DNA from: Kitasatospora albolonga
Lineage (GTDB): Bacteria > Actinomycetota > Actinomycetes > Streptomycetales > Streptomycetaceae
Assembly: GCA_002082585.1 (NCBI GenBank)
Contig: CP020563.1
Coordinates: forward strand, 6,132,001-6,196,000
DNA length: 64,000 bases
Direction of reading: 5' to 3'
In this document: in pieces, positions 1 to 7,603 of the stretch
Layout of the letters: each line of letters opens with the position of its first letter
How positions within the stretch are numbered: the first letter of the stretch is position 1
The notes under the pieces: generated by a model
What the model was told of the DNA's origin: nothing
The model's database searches: none
The model's input: the letters and a program-made list of their open reading frames with translations, nothing else
Program-made: the position numbers and the translations under genes

Positions 1-1
1 G

Positions 2-499
2 CGCGGCACCGGCCAGATCCCCGTCTACCGCGAGACGACCAACGCCCTGGACGCCTTCCGGGCCGCCGTCGAGGCCATCGAGCGCGGCGAGTGCGTCGCC
101 TTCTACCCCGAGGGCACCCTCACCCGCGACCCGCGGATGTGGCCGATGGCGGGCAAGACCGGCGCCGCCCGCGTCGCGCTGATGACCAGGGCCCCGGTCA
201 TCCCCGTCGCCCAGTGGGGCGCCAACCAGGTGATGCCGCCGTACGCCAAGGAGAACAAGCTCCGGCTGTTCCCCCGCAAGACCCTCCAGGTGCAGGCCGG
301 ACCGCCCGTCGACCTCAGCCGTTTCTACGACGTCGAGCCGACGCCCGAGGTGCTGCGCCAGGCCACCGAGGTCATCATGGCCGCGATCACCCGGCAGCTG
401 GAGGACGTACGCGGGGAGAAGGCCCCCGCCGAGCTCTACGATCACCGCAAAGCCCGCGCTGAACAACGGCGCAGGGCGCAGGGAAAGGGAACCACGTGA
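2..499 (+). CDS. plsC: 1-acyl-sn-glycerol-3-phosphate acyltransferase (partial, 5' end outside window)
   Basis: The visible C-terminal part of about 165 residues belongs to the PlsC acyltransferase family. These membrane-associated enzymes transfer an acyl chain to lysophosphatidic acid to make phosphatidic acid. The reading frame is open from the window edge. It carries the block FYPEGTLTRD, the PEGT motif that binds the phosphate of the acceptor, followed by a typical MAGKTGAARVAL helix. The HX4D catalytic motif would lie upstream and cannot be checked. The stop overlaps the gpsA start by four bases, so the two genes are probably translationally coupled. The pairing makes sense because gpsA supplies glycerol-3-phosphate, the backbone for phosphatidic acid. 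Confidence 0.85.
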   Translation, partial: RGTGQIPVYRETTNALDAFRAAVEAIERGECVAFYPEGTLTRDPRMWPMAGKTGAARVALMTRAPVIPVAQWGANQVMPPYAKENKLRLFPRKTLQVQAGPPVDLSRFYDVEPTPEVLRQATEVIMAAITRQLEDVRGEKAPAELYDHRKARAEQRRRAQGKGTT

Positions 500-1506
500 C
501 GCACCCCGTAAAAGCAGCCGTCTTCGGAACCGGCTCATGGGGTACGGCGTTCGCCGTGATCCTCGCCGACGCGGGCTGCGAGGTCACCCTGTGGGGCCGC
601 CGCGCCGAGGTCGCCGAGGCCGTCAACACCACGCACACCAACCCGGACTACCTGCCGGGCATCGAGCTCCCCGGCACCATCCGCGCCACCACCGACCCCG
701 CCGAGGCGCTGCGCGGGGCCGAGTTCGCCTTCCTGGTCGTACCGTCCCAGACCCTGCGCGCCAACCTCGCCGACTGGGCCCCCCACCTGGAGCCGGACAC
801 CGTCCTGGTCTCCCTGATGAAGGGCGTCGAGCTGGGCACCGCCGAGCTGATGAGCGAGGTGATCGCGGACGTCACCAAGGTCTCCGCCGACCGCATCGCC
901 GTCGTCTCCGGCCCCAACCTCGCCAAGGAGATCGCCGAGCGCCGCCCCGCCGCCGCCGTCGTCGCCTGCGCCGACGAGTCCGTCGCCCAGCGCCTCCAGG
1001 CCGCCTGCCACACCCCGTACTTCCGGCCCTACACCAACACCGACGTGGTGGGCTGCGAGCTCGGCGGCGCCGTGAAGAACGTCATCGGCCTCGCCGTCGG
1101 CATCGCGGACGGCATGGGCCTCGGCGACAACACCAAGGGCTCCCTCATCACCCGGGGCCTGGCCGAGACCACCCGCCTGGGCGTGGCCATGGGCGCCGAC
1201 CCGCTGACGTTCTCCGGACTCGCGGGCCTGGGCGACCTGGTGGCCACCTGCTCCTCGCCGCTCTCGCGCAACCACACCTTCGGCACCAACCTCGGCCGGG
1301 GCATGACGCTCCAGGAGACGATCGCCGTCACCAAGCAGACCGCCGAGGGCGTCAAGTCCTGCCAGTCGGTCCTGGACCTGGCCCGTCGGCACGGGGTCGA
1401 CATGCCCATCACGGAGACGGTCGTCTCGATCGTCCACGAGGGCAAGTCCCCGGTCGTCGCGGTGAAGGAGCTGATGTCGCGGAGCGCCAAGGCCGAGCGG
1501 CGCTGA
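496..1506 (+). CDS. gpsA: NAD(P)H-dependent glycerol-3-phosphate dehydrogenase
   Basis: This cytoplasmic enzyme reduces dihydroxyacetone phosphate to sn-glycerol-3-phosphate for phospholipid synthesis. The 336-residue protein has the N-terminal Rossmann motif FGTGSWGTAFA at about residues 10-20. The central VSGPNLAKEIAE block and the catalytic lysine in GGAVKNVIG near residue 195 are also present. Length is normal for the family. The GTG start at 496 overlaps the plsC stop, and the upstream GGGAAAGG can serve as ribosome binding site. The gene sits between plsC and ddl, an order I recall from other Streptomyces genomes. Confidence 0.96.
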   Translation: MTHPVKAAVFGTGSWGTAFAVILADAGCEVTLWGRRAEVAEAVNTTHTNPDYLPGIELPGTIRATTDPAEALRGAEFAFLVVPSQTLRANLADWAPHLEPDTVLVSLMKGVELGTAELMSEVIADVTKVSADRIAVVSGPNLAKEIAERRPAAAVVACADESVAQRLQAACHTPYFRPYTNTDVVGCELGGAVKNVIGLAVGIADGMGLGDNTKGSLITRGLAETTRLGVAMGADPLTFSGLAGLGDLVATCSSPLSRNHTFGTNLGRGMTLQETIAVTKQTAEGVKSCQSVLDLARRHGVDMPITETVVSIVHEGKSPVVAVKELMSRSAKAERR

Positions 1507-1540
1507 CTCCTCCTTTACCAGCAGGTACGCTCATCGCGAT

Positions 1541-2716
1541 ATGAGCAGCGAGAACCTCCCCCAGAGCCCTGAGCGCGCCGAGAGCCCTGAGCAGCAGCGC
1601 CGTAAGCCGCGTGTGGCCGTCGTGTTCGGCGGCCGCAGCTCCGAACACGGCATCTCGGTCGTCACGGCCGGCGCCGTCATGAAGGCCATCGACCGGACGA
1701 AGTACGACGTCCTGCCGATCGGCATCACGACGGACGGCCGCTGGGCGCTCACCGCCGACGAGCCCGAACGCATGGCCATCATCGACCGCAAGGTCCCCGA
1801 CGTGGACCGGCTCGCCGAGTCCACCGAGGGCAGCGTGGTGCTCTCCGTGGACCCGGGCAGCCGCGAGGTCGTCTACAGCGAACCCGGCTCGGTGCCCAAG
1901 GCGCTCGGCGAGGTCGACGTGGTCTTCCCCGTGCTGCACGGCCCGTACGGGGAGGACGGCACCCTCCAGGGGCTGCTGGAGCTCTCCGGCGTGCCCTACG
2001 TCGGCGCGGGCGTCCTCGCCTCGGCCGTCGGCCAGGACAAGGAGTACATGAAGCGCGTCTTCCTCTCCTTCGGGCTGCCGGTCGGACCGTACGAGGTCGT
2101 CCGCCCCCGCGAGTGGGACCGCGACCCCGCCGCCGTACGCAAGCGGATCGTGGACTTCGCCAGTGAGCACGGCTGGCCGCTCTTCGTGAAGCCCGCCCGG
2201 GGCGGCTCCTCCATGGGCATCACCAAGGTCGACGGCCTCGAAGGGCTCGACGCGGCGATCGAGGAGGCCCGCCGCCACGACCCCAAGTTCCTCGTGGAGT
2301 CGCTGCTGCGCGGGCGCGAGATCGAGTGCGGCGTGCTGGAGTTCGAGGACGGGCCGCGCGCCAGCGTGCCCGCCGAGATCCCCCCGGTCACCGCGCACGA
2401 GTTCTACGACTTCGAGGCGAAGTACATCGACTCCGCCACCGGTCTGGTGCCCGCCCCGCTCACCGAGGAGCAGACCGCCGAGGTCCAGCGGCTCGCCGTC
2501 GCCGCCTTCGACGCCACCTCCTGCGAGGGGCTGGTGCGCGCCGACTTCTTCCTCACCGAGGACGGCACCTTCGTCATCAACGAGATCAACACCCTGCCGG
2601 GGTTCACCCCGATCTCCATGTATCCGCGCATGTGGCAGGAGAGCGGTGTGAGCTACCAGGAGCTGGTCGACCGGCTGATCCAGGCCGCGTTGACCCGCTC
2701 CACCGGACTGCGCTGA
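1541..2716 (+). CDS. ddlA: D-alanine--D-alanine ligase
   Basis: This ATP-grasp ligase makes D-alanyl-D-alanine for peptidoglycan precursors in the cytoplasm. The 391-residue protein starts its conserved part at about residue 22 (VAVVFGGRSSEHGIS). It shows the HGPYGEDGTLQGLLE block, the ATP-grasp segment FVKPARGGSSMGI and the metal-binding INEINTLPGFT near the C-terminus. About 20 extra N-terminal residues rich in Glu and Pro precede the domain. The ATG start lies 34 bases after gpsA with only a weak AGCAGG upstream, so expression is probably as part of the plsC-gpsA-ddl unit. A strong hairpin follows the stop. Confidence 0.95.
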   Translation: MSSENLPQSPERAESPEQQRRKPRVAVVFGGRSSEHGISVVTAGAVMKAIDRTKYDVLPIGITTDGRWALTADEPERMAIIDRKVPDVDRLAESTEGSVVLSVDPGSREVVYSEPGSVPKALGEVDVVFPVLHGPYGEDGTLQGLLELSGVPYVGAGVLASAVGQDKEYMKRVFLSFGLPVGPYEVVRPREWDRDPAAVRKRIVDFASEHGWPLFVKPARGGSSMGITKVDGLEGLDAAIEEARRHDPKFLVESLLRGREIECGVLEFEDGPRASVPAEIPPVTAHEFYDFEAKYIDSATGLVPAPLTEEQTAEVQRLAVAAFDATSCEGLVRADFFLTEDGTFVINEINTLPGFTPISMYPRMWQESGVSYQELVDRLIQAALTRSTGLR

Positions 2717-2721
2717 GAGAC

Positions 2722-2761
2722 CCGGAAGGCCGGGACGGCGGTGGCCGTCCCGGCCTTCCGG
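2722..2761 (+). terminator. Terminator hairpin after ddlA
   Basis: A perfect 18-base-pair stem (2722-2739 with 2744-2761) encloses a GGTG loop just five bases after the ddlA stop. There is no T-tract, which is usual for Streptomyces terminators. It closes the plsC-gpsA-ddlA unit before the convergent Lrp-type gene. Confidence 0.85.
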
Positions 2762-2919
2762 CGTGGGCCGGTGCTCTCCATGGACCGGGGGCGCCGCGGA
2801 CGTGGACAGGGGGGCGCCGCGGGGCAGTACGATCGCCCCGTCAGCGCGCGGAGGATCACGGTGCCGGGGCGGGGAACCGCGGTCGAGGGCCGCGCGTCCC
2901 GCGCGGTCCCGGACGGGGG

Positions 2920-3153
2920 TCAGAGGTGGACGACCGGACAGGTCAGGGTGCGCGTGATGCCGTCCACCTGCTGCACTTTGGCGACCACCATGCGGCCGAG
3001 CGCGTCGACCGTGTCGGACTGGGCCCGCACGATCACGTCGTACGGACCGGTGACGTCCTCTGCCTGGATGACTCCCGGAATCCTGGAGATGGTCTCGGCG
3101 ACGATCGACGCCTTGCCCACCTCGGTCTGAATAAGGATGTACGCCTGTACCAC
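2920..3153 (-). CDS. Stand-alone Lrp/AsnC-type effector (RAM) domain protein
   Basis: This 77-residue protein consists only of the C-terminal ligand-binding domain of the Lrp/AsnC family and has no helix-turn-helix. Visible features are the first strand VVQAYILIQTEVGKA, the central VTGPYDVIVRAQ and a final TRTLTCPVVHL. Such short RAM-domain proteins form oligomers that bind amino acids, and may modulate full-length Lrp regulators. The GTG start at 3153 is chosen because GGAGG stands five bases upstream; longer readings would lack this site. It diverges from thiL across a 240-base gap with spaced direct repeats. The direct biological target is unknown. Confidence 0.85.
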   Translation of the reverse strand: MVQAYILIQTEVGKASIVAETISRIPGVIQAEDVTGPYDVIVRAQSDTVDALGRMVVAKVQQVDGITRTLTCPVVHL

Positions 3154-3280
3154 GGAACCTCCAGGGCGGCCACGAGGATCATGTGGGGGAAAGGGACGCC
3201 ACGTTATCGCGTTGCCGAGGGTGACGGGGAGACCTACGGGACGTGTGACGTCCACAGCGTGGCGTGCGGAGTGCGGAAGT

Positions 3281-3336
3281 TGACGTATCCCTTGACGGTA
3301 CCGACGGTCCTCCTGACGGTACCGACAGCAGTGACG
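3281..3336. repeat. Phased direct repeats in the Lrp-type/thiL intergenic region
   Basis: The 13-mer TGACGGTACCGAC occurs exactly at 3293-3305 and 3314-3326, a spacing of 21 bases or two helical turns. Related TGACG cores lie at 3281 and 3332. The cluster is 55-110 bases upstream of the thiL start and about 130-185 bases upstream of the divergent regulator-like gene. The layout resembles an operator, but no binding protein can be named. Confidence 0.6.
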
Positions 3337-3393
3337 GCTCGCGACCGGGGGCCCGGACGGGTGTCCGGGGCGATAAAGGAGAGGTGAGACTCG

Positions 3394-4365
3394 GTGAAGG
3401 GAACCGTGGGCGAGTTGGGGGAGTTCGGGCTCATCAGAGAGCTCACGTCCCGGCTCACCACCACACCGGCGGTACGGCTGGGGCCCGGCGACGACGCCGC
3501 GGTCGTGGCCGCTCCCGACCGCAGGGTCGTGGCCAGTACGGACATCCTGCTGGAAGGGCGGCACTTCCGCCGCGACTGGTCGACGGCGTACGACGTCGGC
3601 CGCAAGGCGGCGGCCCAGAACCTCGCCGACATCGCGGCCATGGGCGCCGTGCCCACCGCGCTGCTCCTCGGCCTCGTCGTCCCCGCCGACCTCCCGGTCA
3701 CCTGGGCCGCCGAACTGATGGACGGGCTGCGGGACGAGTGCCAGGTGGCGGGCGCGGCCGTCGTCGGCGGCGATGTGGTCGGCGGTGACACCATCACCGT
3801 CTCCATCACGGCCCTCGGCGACCTGCGCAACCACGAGCCGGTCACCCGCGCCGGCGCACGCCCCGGCGATGTCGTCGCCGTCACCGGCTGGCTCGGCTGG
3901 TCCGCCGCCGGGTACGCCGTGCTCTCCCGGGGCTTCCGCTCGCCCCGCGCCTTCGTCGAGGCCCACCGCCGCCCGGAGCCCCCGTATCACGCGGGCCCCG
4001 CCGCCGCCGGGCTCGGCGCCACCGCCATGACCGACGTCAGCGACGGGCTCGTCGCGGACCTCGGGCACATCGCGGAGGCCAGCAAGGTCCGTATCGACCT
4101 GCGCTCCGGCCTCATCGACATCCCCTCGCAGATGTCCGACATCGGCCAGGCCGTCGGCGTCGACCCGCTCCAGTGGGTGCTGACCGGGGGAGAGGACCAC
4201 GCCATCGTGGCCACCTTCCCGCCGGACGCCAAGCTCCCCGCCCGCTGGAAGGTGATCGGCGAGGTCCTCAACCCCTCCGCGCTGCCCCAGGTCACCGTGG
4301 ACGGCGCCCCCTGGACCAGCACGGGCGGCTGGGACCACTTCGGCGCCATCGAGGACACCTACTAG
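3394..4365 (+). CDS. thiL: Thiamine-monophosphate kinase
   Basis: ThiL phosphorylates thiamine monophosphate to thiamine diphosphate (TPP), the last step of cofactor synthesis. The 323-residue protein has the PurM/ThiL fold signatures [10 protein letters not shown] near residue 30, [13 protein letters not shown] near 70 and [17 protein letters not shown] near 213. The Asp-rich residues bind Mg-ATP. Length is typical. The GTG start at 3394 follows AAAGGAGAGG by about eight bases. thiD follows in the same direction, so two successive thiamine kinases lie together, although thiD has its own promoter-like sequence. Confidence 0.95.
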   Translation: MKGTVGELGEFGLIRELTSRLTTTPAVRLGPGDDAAVVAAPDRRVVASTDILLEGRHFRRDWSTAYDVGRKAAAQNLADIAAMGAVPTALLLGLVVPADLPVTWAAELMDGLRDECQVAGAAVVGGDVVGGDTITVSITALGDLRNHEPVTRAGARPGDVVAVTGWLGWSAAGYAVLSRGFRSPRAFVEAHRRPEPPYHAGPAAAGLGATAMTDVSDGLVADLGHIAEASKVRIDLRSGLIDIPSQMSDIGQAVGVDPLQWVLTGGEDHAIVATFPPDAKLPARWKVIGEVLNPSALPQVTVDGAPWTSTGGWDHFGAIEDTY

Positions 4366-4406
4366 GGCGGCGCGGCCGGTCGGTCGCAGGGCTCACGCGT
4401 GGCCCT

Positions 4407-4452
4407 TTGGCGCACACGTGATCCCTTGGCGCACGCGTGCGCGTACTAGATT
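4407..4452 (+). promoter_or_regulatory. Probable thiD promoter with tandem 14-mer
   Basis: TTGGCGCACACGTG at 4407-4420 is repeated with one change as TTGGCGCACGCGTG at 4426-4439. The second copy supplies a -35-like TTGGCG. A -10-like TAGATT at 4447-4452 follows, with a short 15-base spacer, and ends seven bases before the ATG. No Shine-Dalgarno sequence is present, so the transcript is probably leaderless. Confidence 0.5.
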
Positions 4453-4459
4453 GCTGCGC

Positions 4460-5269
4460 ATGCCCATACGTACCGCTGTACCGCCCCGCGTGCTCACCGT
4501 CGCCGGTTCCGACTCCGGCGGCGGTGCGGGGATTCAGGCCGACCTGAAGACCATGCTCGCCCTCGGTGTGCACGGCATGAGCGTGCTCACCGCCGTCACC
4601 GCACAGAACTCCCTCGGCGTCCAGGGCGCGTGGGAGCTTCCGGTGGACGCCGTACGCGCCCAGTACCGCAGCGTCGTCGACGACATCGGCGTCCAGGCGG
4701 TGAAGACCGGGATGCTCGCCTCGGCCGCGCTCGTGGAGACCGTCGCGGAACTCCTCGCCGGGACGGACGCCCCCGTGGTCGTCGACCCGGTCGGGGTCTC
4801 CAAGCACGGCGACGCGCTGCTCGCCGCCGAGGCGCTCGACTCCGTACGGACGAAGCTCCTGCCCGTCGCCACCGTGGCCACCCCGAACCTCGACGAGGTG
4901 GCCCAGCTCACCGGGGTCACGGTCACCGACGAGGGCGGGATGCGCCGGGCCGCCGAGGAGATCCTCGCGTTCGGGCCGCGCTGGGCGCTGATCAAGGGCG
5001 GCCACCTGCCGGGCGAGGCGGTGGACCTGCTCACCGACGGGAGCGCGGAGCACTGGCTGCGCGCCCCCCGGTACGACAACCGGCACACCCACGGCACCGG
5101 CTGCACCCTCGCCTCCGCCGTCGCCTCCGGGCTCGCGCTCGGTCAGGACGTGCCGACGGCGGTGGAGGGCGCGAAGGCGTACGTCACCGGCGCCATCCGC
5201 GCCGGATTCGCGCTCGGCGGCGGCATCGGCCCGGTCGACCACGGCTGGCGGACCCGGTCGGCCGGGTGA
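4460..5269 (+). CDS. thiD: Bifunctional hydroxymethylpyrimidine (phosphate) kinase
   Basis: ThiD phosphorylates hydroxymethylpyrimidine and then its monophosphate to give the pyrimidine diphosphate used by thiamine phosphate synthase. The 269-residue protein belongs to the ribokinase-like fold. It has the N-terminal [18 protein letters not shown] motif, an AVKTGML segment, [15 protein letters not shown], and the anion-hole motif [15 protein letters not shown] near residue 215. The ATG at 4460 is chosen because homology begins almost at once; an upstream in-frame GTG at 4418 would add residues unlike the family. A -10-like box directly before the ATG suggests leaderless translation. Confidence 0.93.
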   Translation: MPIRTAVPPRVLTVAGSDSGGGAGIQADLKTMLALGVHGMSVLTAVTAQNSLGVQGAWELPVDAVRAQYRSVVDDIGVQAVKTGMLASAALVETVAELLAGTDAPVVVDPVGVSKHGDALLAAEALDSVRTKLLPVATVATPNLDEVAQLTGVTVTDEGGMRRAAEEILAFGPRWALIKGGHLPGEAVDLLTDGSAEHWLRAPRYDNRHTHGTGCTLASAVASGLALGQDVPTAVEGAKAYVTGAIRAGFALGGGIGPVDHGWRTRSAG

Positions 5270-5314
5270 TCGCCCTCCCGGCCGGCCGGCCGGGCACCGC
5301 CGGGTGAGCACAGC

Positions 5315-5347
5315 AAAAAGCCGGTCCACCGAGGTGGACCGGCTTTT
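5315..5347. terminator. Bidirectional terminator between thiD and rpmB
   Basis: A 15-base-pair stem, AAAAGCCGGTCCACC (5316-5330) with its complement (5333-5347), is bordered by A's on one side and T's on the other. It can end transcription from both thiD and the convergent rpmB. Confidence 0.9.
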
Positions 5348-5381
5348 CGGGCAACCGGAAGGCTGCGCTACGACGGAGACG

Positions 5382-5567
5382 TCAGCGCGCGACCTTGCCG
5401 GCCTTGATGCACGAGGTGCAGACGTTGAGCCGCTTCGGCGTCCGACCGACCACGGCACGCACGCGCTGGATGTTGGGATTCCAGCGACGGGACGTACGGC
5501 GGTGCGAGTGCGAAATGCTGTTGCCGAAGCTCGGCCCCTTGCCGCAAACGTCGCAGTTGGCAGCCAC
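5382..5567 (-). CDS. rpmB: 50S ribosomal protein L28 (zinc-ribbon type)
   Basis: This is a 61-residue L28 of the large ribosomal subunit. It contains the conserved block [17 protein letters not shown] and a basic C-terminus. Cys5 and Cys8 in CDVCGKGP pair with Cys50 and Cys53 in CTSC, so it is the zinc-binding (C+) form. Actinobacteria often also keep a zinc-free paralog under Zur control; that copy is not in this window. The GTG start is preceded by TTGGAG. It stands alone, convergent with thiD and divergent from the DAK2 gene. Confidence 0.97.
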   Translation of the reverse strand: MAANCDVCGKGPSFGNSISHSHRRTSRRWNPNIQRVRAVVGRTPKRLNVCTSCIKAGKVAR

Positions 5568-5823
5568 GGGTCACTCCAAAGACTTCAGATGCACTTACAG
5601 TGAATTCCGGCGCGCCGGAATCATTTGACTGAAGTGGCGGTACCGGAGGAATGGCCCGACTCTCATCGGGCAACCGGAGCAGCATACAACGCCTGCTCCG
5701 GAGATACGAAACTACCACGGGTCGGCCCACGGCCCTCCCGCCCCCTGTCCCTGCCCGGACCCCGGCAGGCGGGCTAACCTGCGGTGCAGCCCGTTGCCAC
5801 GGCCGCTTCAAGGAGGACCATCG

Positions 5824-7554
5824 GTGCCGCAGCTCCCCGACGACCTGGACGCCGTCGCGGTGCGCACCTGGTGCTCACTGGCCCTGGAGGCCCTGGGCCG
5901 GGAGCGCGCGGAGATCGACGCGATCAACGTCTACCCCATCGCCGACGGGGACACCGGGACCAACCTCTATCTGACGCTCGAGTCCGCCGCTGCCGCCGTC
6001 GAAGCGGTCTTCGCCGCCCATGAGACCGGCACCACCACGCCCGCCACCGCCGACGCCGTACGCGCCATGGCGCACGGCGCCCTGATCGGCGCGCGCGGGA
6101 ACTCCGGCACGATCCTGGCCCAGCTGCTGCGCGGTATGGCCGGGGTGCTCGCCGACGGCGGTGACGCGGCCCATCTGCGGCTCGCCCTGAGCCGGGCCGC
6201 CTCGGCCGCCCGGCAGGCCGTCGCCCACCCGGTGGAGGGCACGGTGCTGACCGTCGCCACGGCGGCGGCCGAAGCGGCGGAGGGCGAGGAGCGGGAGTTG
6301 CGCGCGGTGGTGAGCGCCGCGTACGAGGGCGCGCGCGCCGCCCTGGCGAGGACCCCGGAGCAGCTCGCCGTGCTCGGCCGGGCCGGGGTCGTGGACGCCG
6401 GGGGGCGCGGTCTGGTGGCGGTCCTGGGCGCGCTGGTGGAGGCGGTGACGGGGCAGGCTCCGGTTCGGGGGGCCCGCGCCGGTTCCGGTTCGGGCTCCGG
6501 TTCCGCTTCCGGTTCCGGGAAGGCGGCGCCCGTGGACGGCGGGTCGGTGGTGGGGCTGCCGGTGGGGGGCGTTCCGGTTCCGCTGGGCGGTGGGTCCGCC
6601 GAGGGGCCGCTCGACTGCCCCGAGGACGCCGGGGGAGGCGGGCCCGCCTTCGAGGTGATCTACCTCCTGGAGGCCCGTGACGAGCAGGTGGACCGGCTGC
6701 GCACCCGGCTCGACGCGCTCGGCGACTCCCTGGTCGTGGTGGGCGGCGACGGGCTCTGGCACGTCCACGTCCATGTCGACGACGCCGGGGCCGCCGTGGA
6801 GGCGGGCGTCGAGGCCGGGCGGCCGTACCGCATCCGGATCACCCACTTCGCCACCGAGAGCGGCCACGACGTCCGCGTCCAGGCCGAACCCGCCCAGCGC
6901 GCCGTCGTCGTCGTGGTCCCCGGCGACGGACTGGCCGGGCTCTGCACCGAGGCCGGTGCCACCACCGTGATCGCCCGCCCCGGCGAACCCCCCGCCAGCG
7001 GCGAACTGGTCGACGCCATCCGCCGCGCCCACGCCCGCGAGGTGGTGCTGCTGCCCAACGACGCGGCCCTGCGCCACACGGCCGCCGCCGCCGCCGAACA
7101 GGCCAGGACCGAGGGGGTCCGGGTCGCCCTCGTCCCCACCCGCGCCGCCGTCCAGGGCATCGCCGCCCTCGCCGTCCACGAGCCTGACCGGGGCTTCGAC
7201 GAGGACGTGGTCGCCATGACGGCCGCCGCCGGGGCCACCCGCTACGCCGAACTGGCCGTCGCCGAGCACCAGTCGTGGACCATGGCGGGCATCTGCCAGG
7301 CCGGGGACATCCTCGGCCTGATCGACGGGGACGTGGCCGTGATCGGCGCCGACGTCCAGGGCACCGCCCGTACGGTGCTGGACCGGATGCTGGCGGCAGG
7401 CGGCGAACTGGTCACCCTGGTCCTCGGCGAGGACGTCCCGGACGCGCTCGCCGACGCGCTGGAGGAGCACGTACGCGAGGGCCATCTCGCCGTGGACACC
7501 GTGGTCTACCGGGGCGGCCACCAGCGCGCACCGCTGCTGATCGGCGTCGAGTAG
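5824..7554 (+). CDS. DAK2 domain protein, FakA/YloV-like kinase
   Basis: The 576-residue protein begins with a DAK2 nucleotide-binding domain. The metal and phosphate binding motif NVYPIADGDTGTN lies at residues 35-47, and GARGNSGTILAQLLRG near 95. The C-terminal half matches the DAK1-like or DegV-interacting region of FakA/YloV proteins. FakA phosphorylates fatty acids bound to FakB in Firmicutes; whether this protein does the same in Streptomyces is inferred. A Gly-Ser linker near residue 220, encoded by TCCGGT-type repeats, separates the two halves. The GTG at 5824 is chosen because AAGGAGG lies just upstream. recG follows closely, an arrangement also known in other bacteria. Confidence 0.88.
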   Translation: MPQLPDDLDAVAVRTWCSLALEALGRERAEIDAINVYPIADGDTGTNLYLTLESAAAAVEAVFAAHETGTTTPATADAVRAMAHGALIGARGNSGTILAQLLRGMAGVLADGGDAAHLRLALSRAASAARQAVAHPVEGTVLTVATAAAEAAEGEERELRAVVSAAYEGARAALARTPEQLAVLGRAGVVDAGGRGLVAVLGALVEAVTGQAPVRGARAGSGSGSGSASGSGKAAPVDGGSVVGLPVGGVPVPLGGGSAEGPLDCPEDAGGGGPAFEVIYLLEARDEQVDRLRTRLDALGDSLVVVGGDGLWHVHVHVDDAGAAVEAGVEAGRPYRIRITHFATESGHDVRVQAEPAQRAVVVVVPGDGLAGLCTEAGATTVIARPGEPPASGELVDAIRRAHAREVVLLPNDAALRHTAAAAAEQARTEGVRVALVPTRAAVQGIAALAVHEPDRGFDEDVVAMTAAAGATRYAELAVAEHQSWTMAGICQAGDILGLIDGDVAVIGADVQGTARTVLDRMLAAGGELVTLVLGEDVPDALADALEEHVREGHLAVDTVVYRGGHQRAPLLIGVE

Positions 7555-7603
7555 GCGCCCCGCAGCCGCGCCCGGCGGACGGATGTCAGTGCCGTGGTGT
7601 GCA

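Noticed and set aside
535..1437. Long antisense frames over gpsA and similar shadows over most genes
   Set aside because: In high-GC DNA the antisense frame aligned with third codon positions is often open; the sense genes have clear family motifs.
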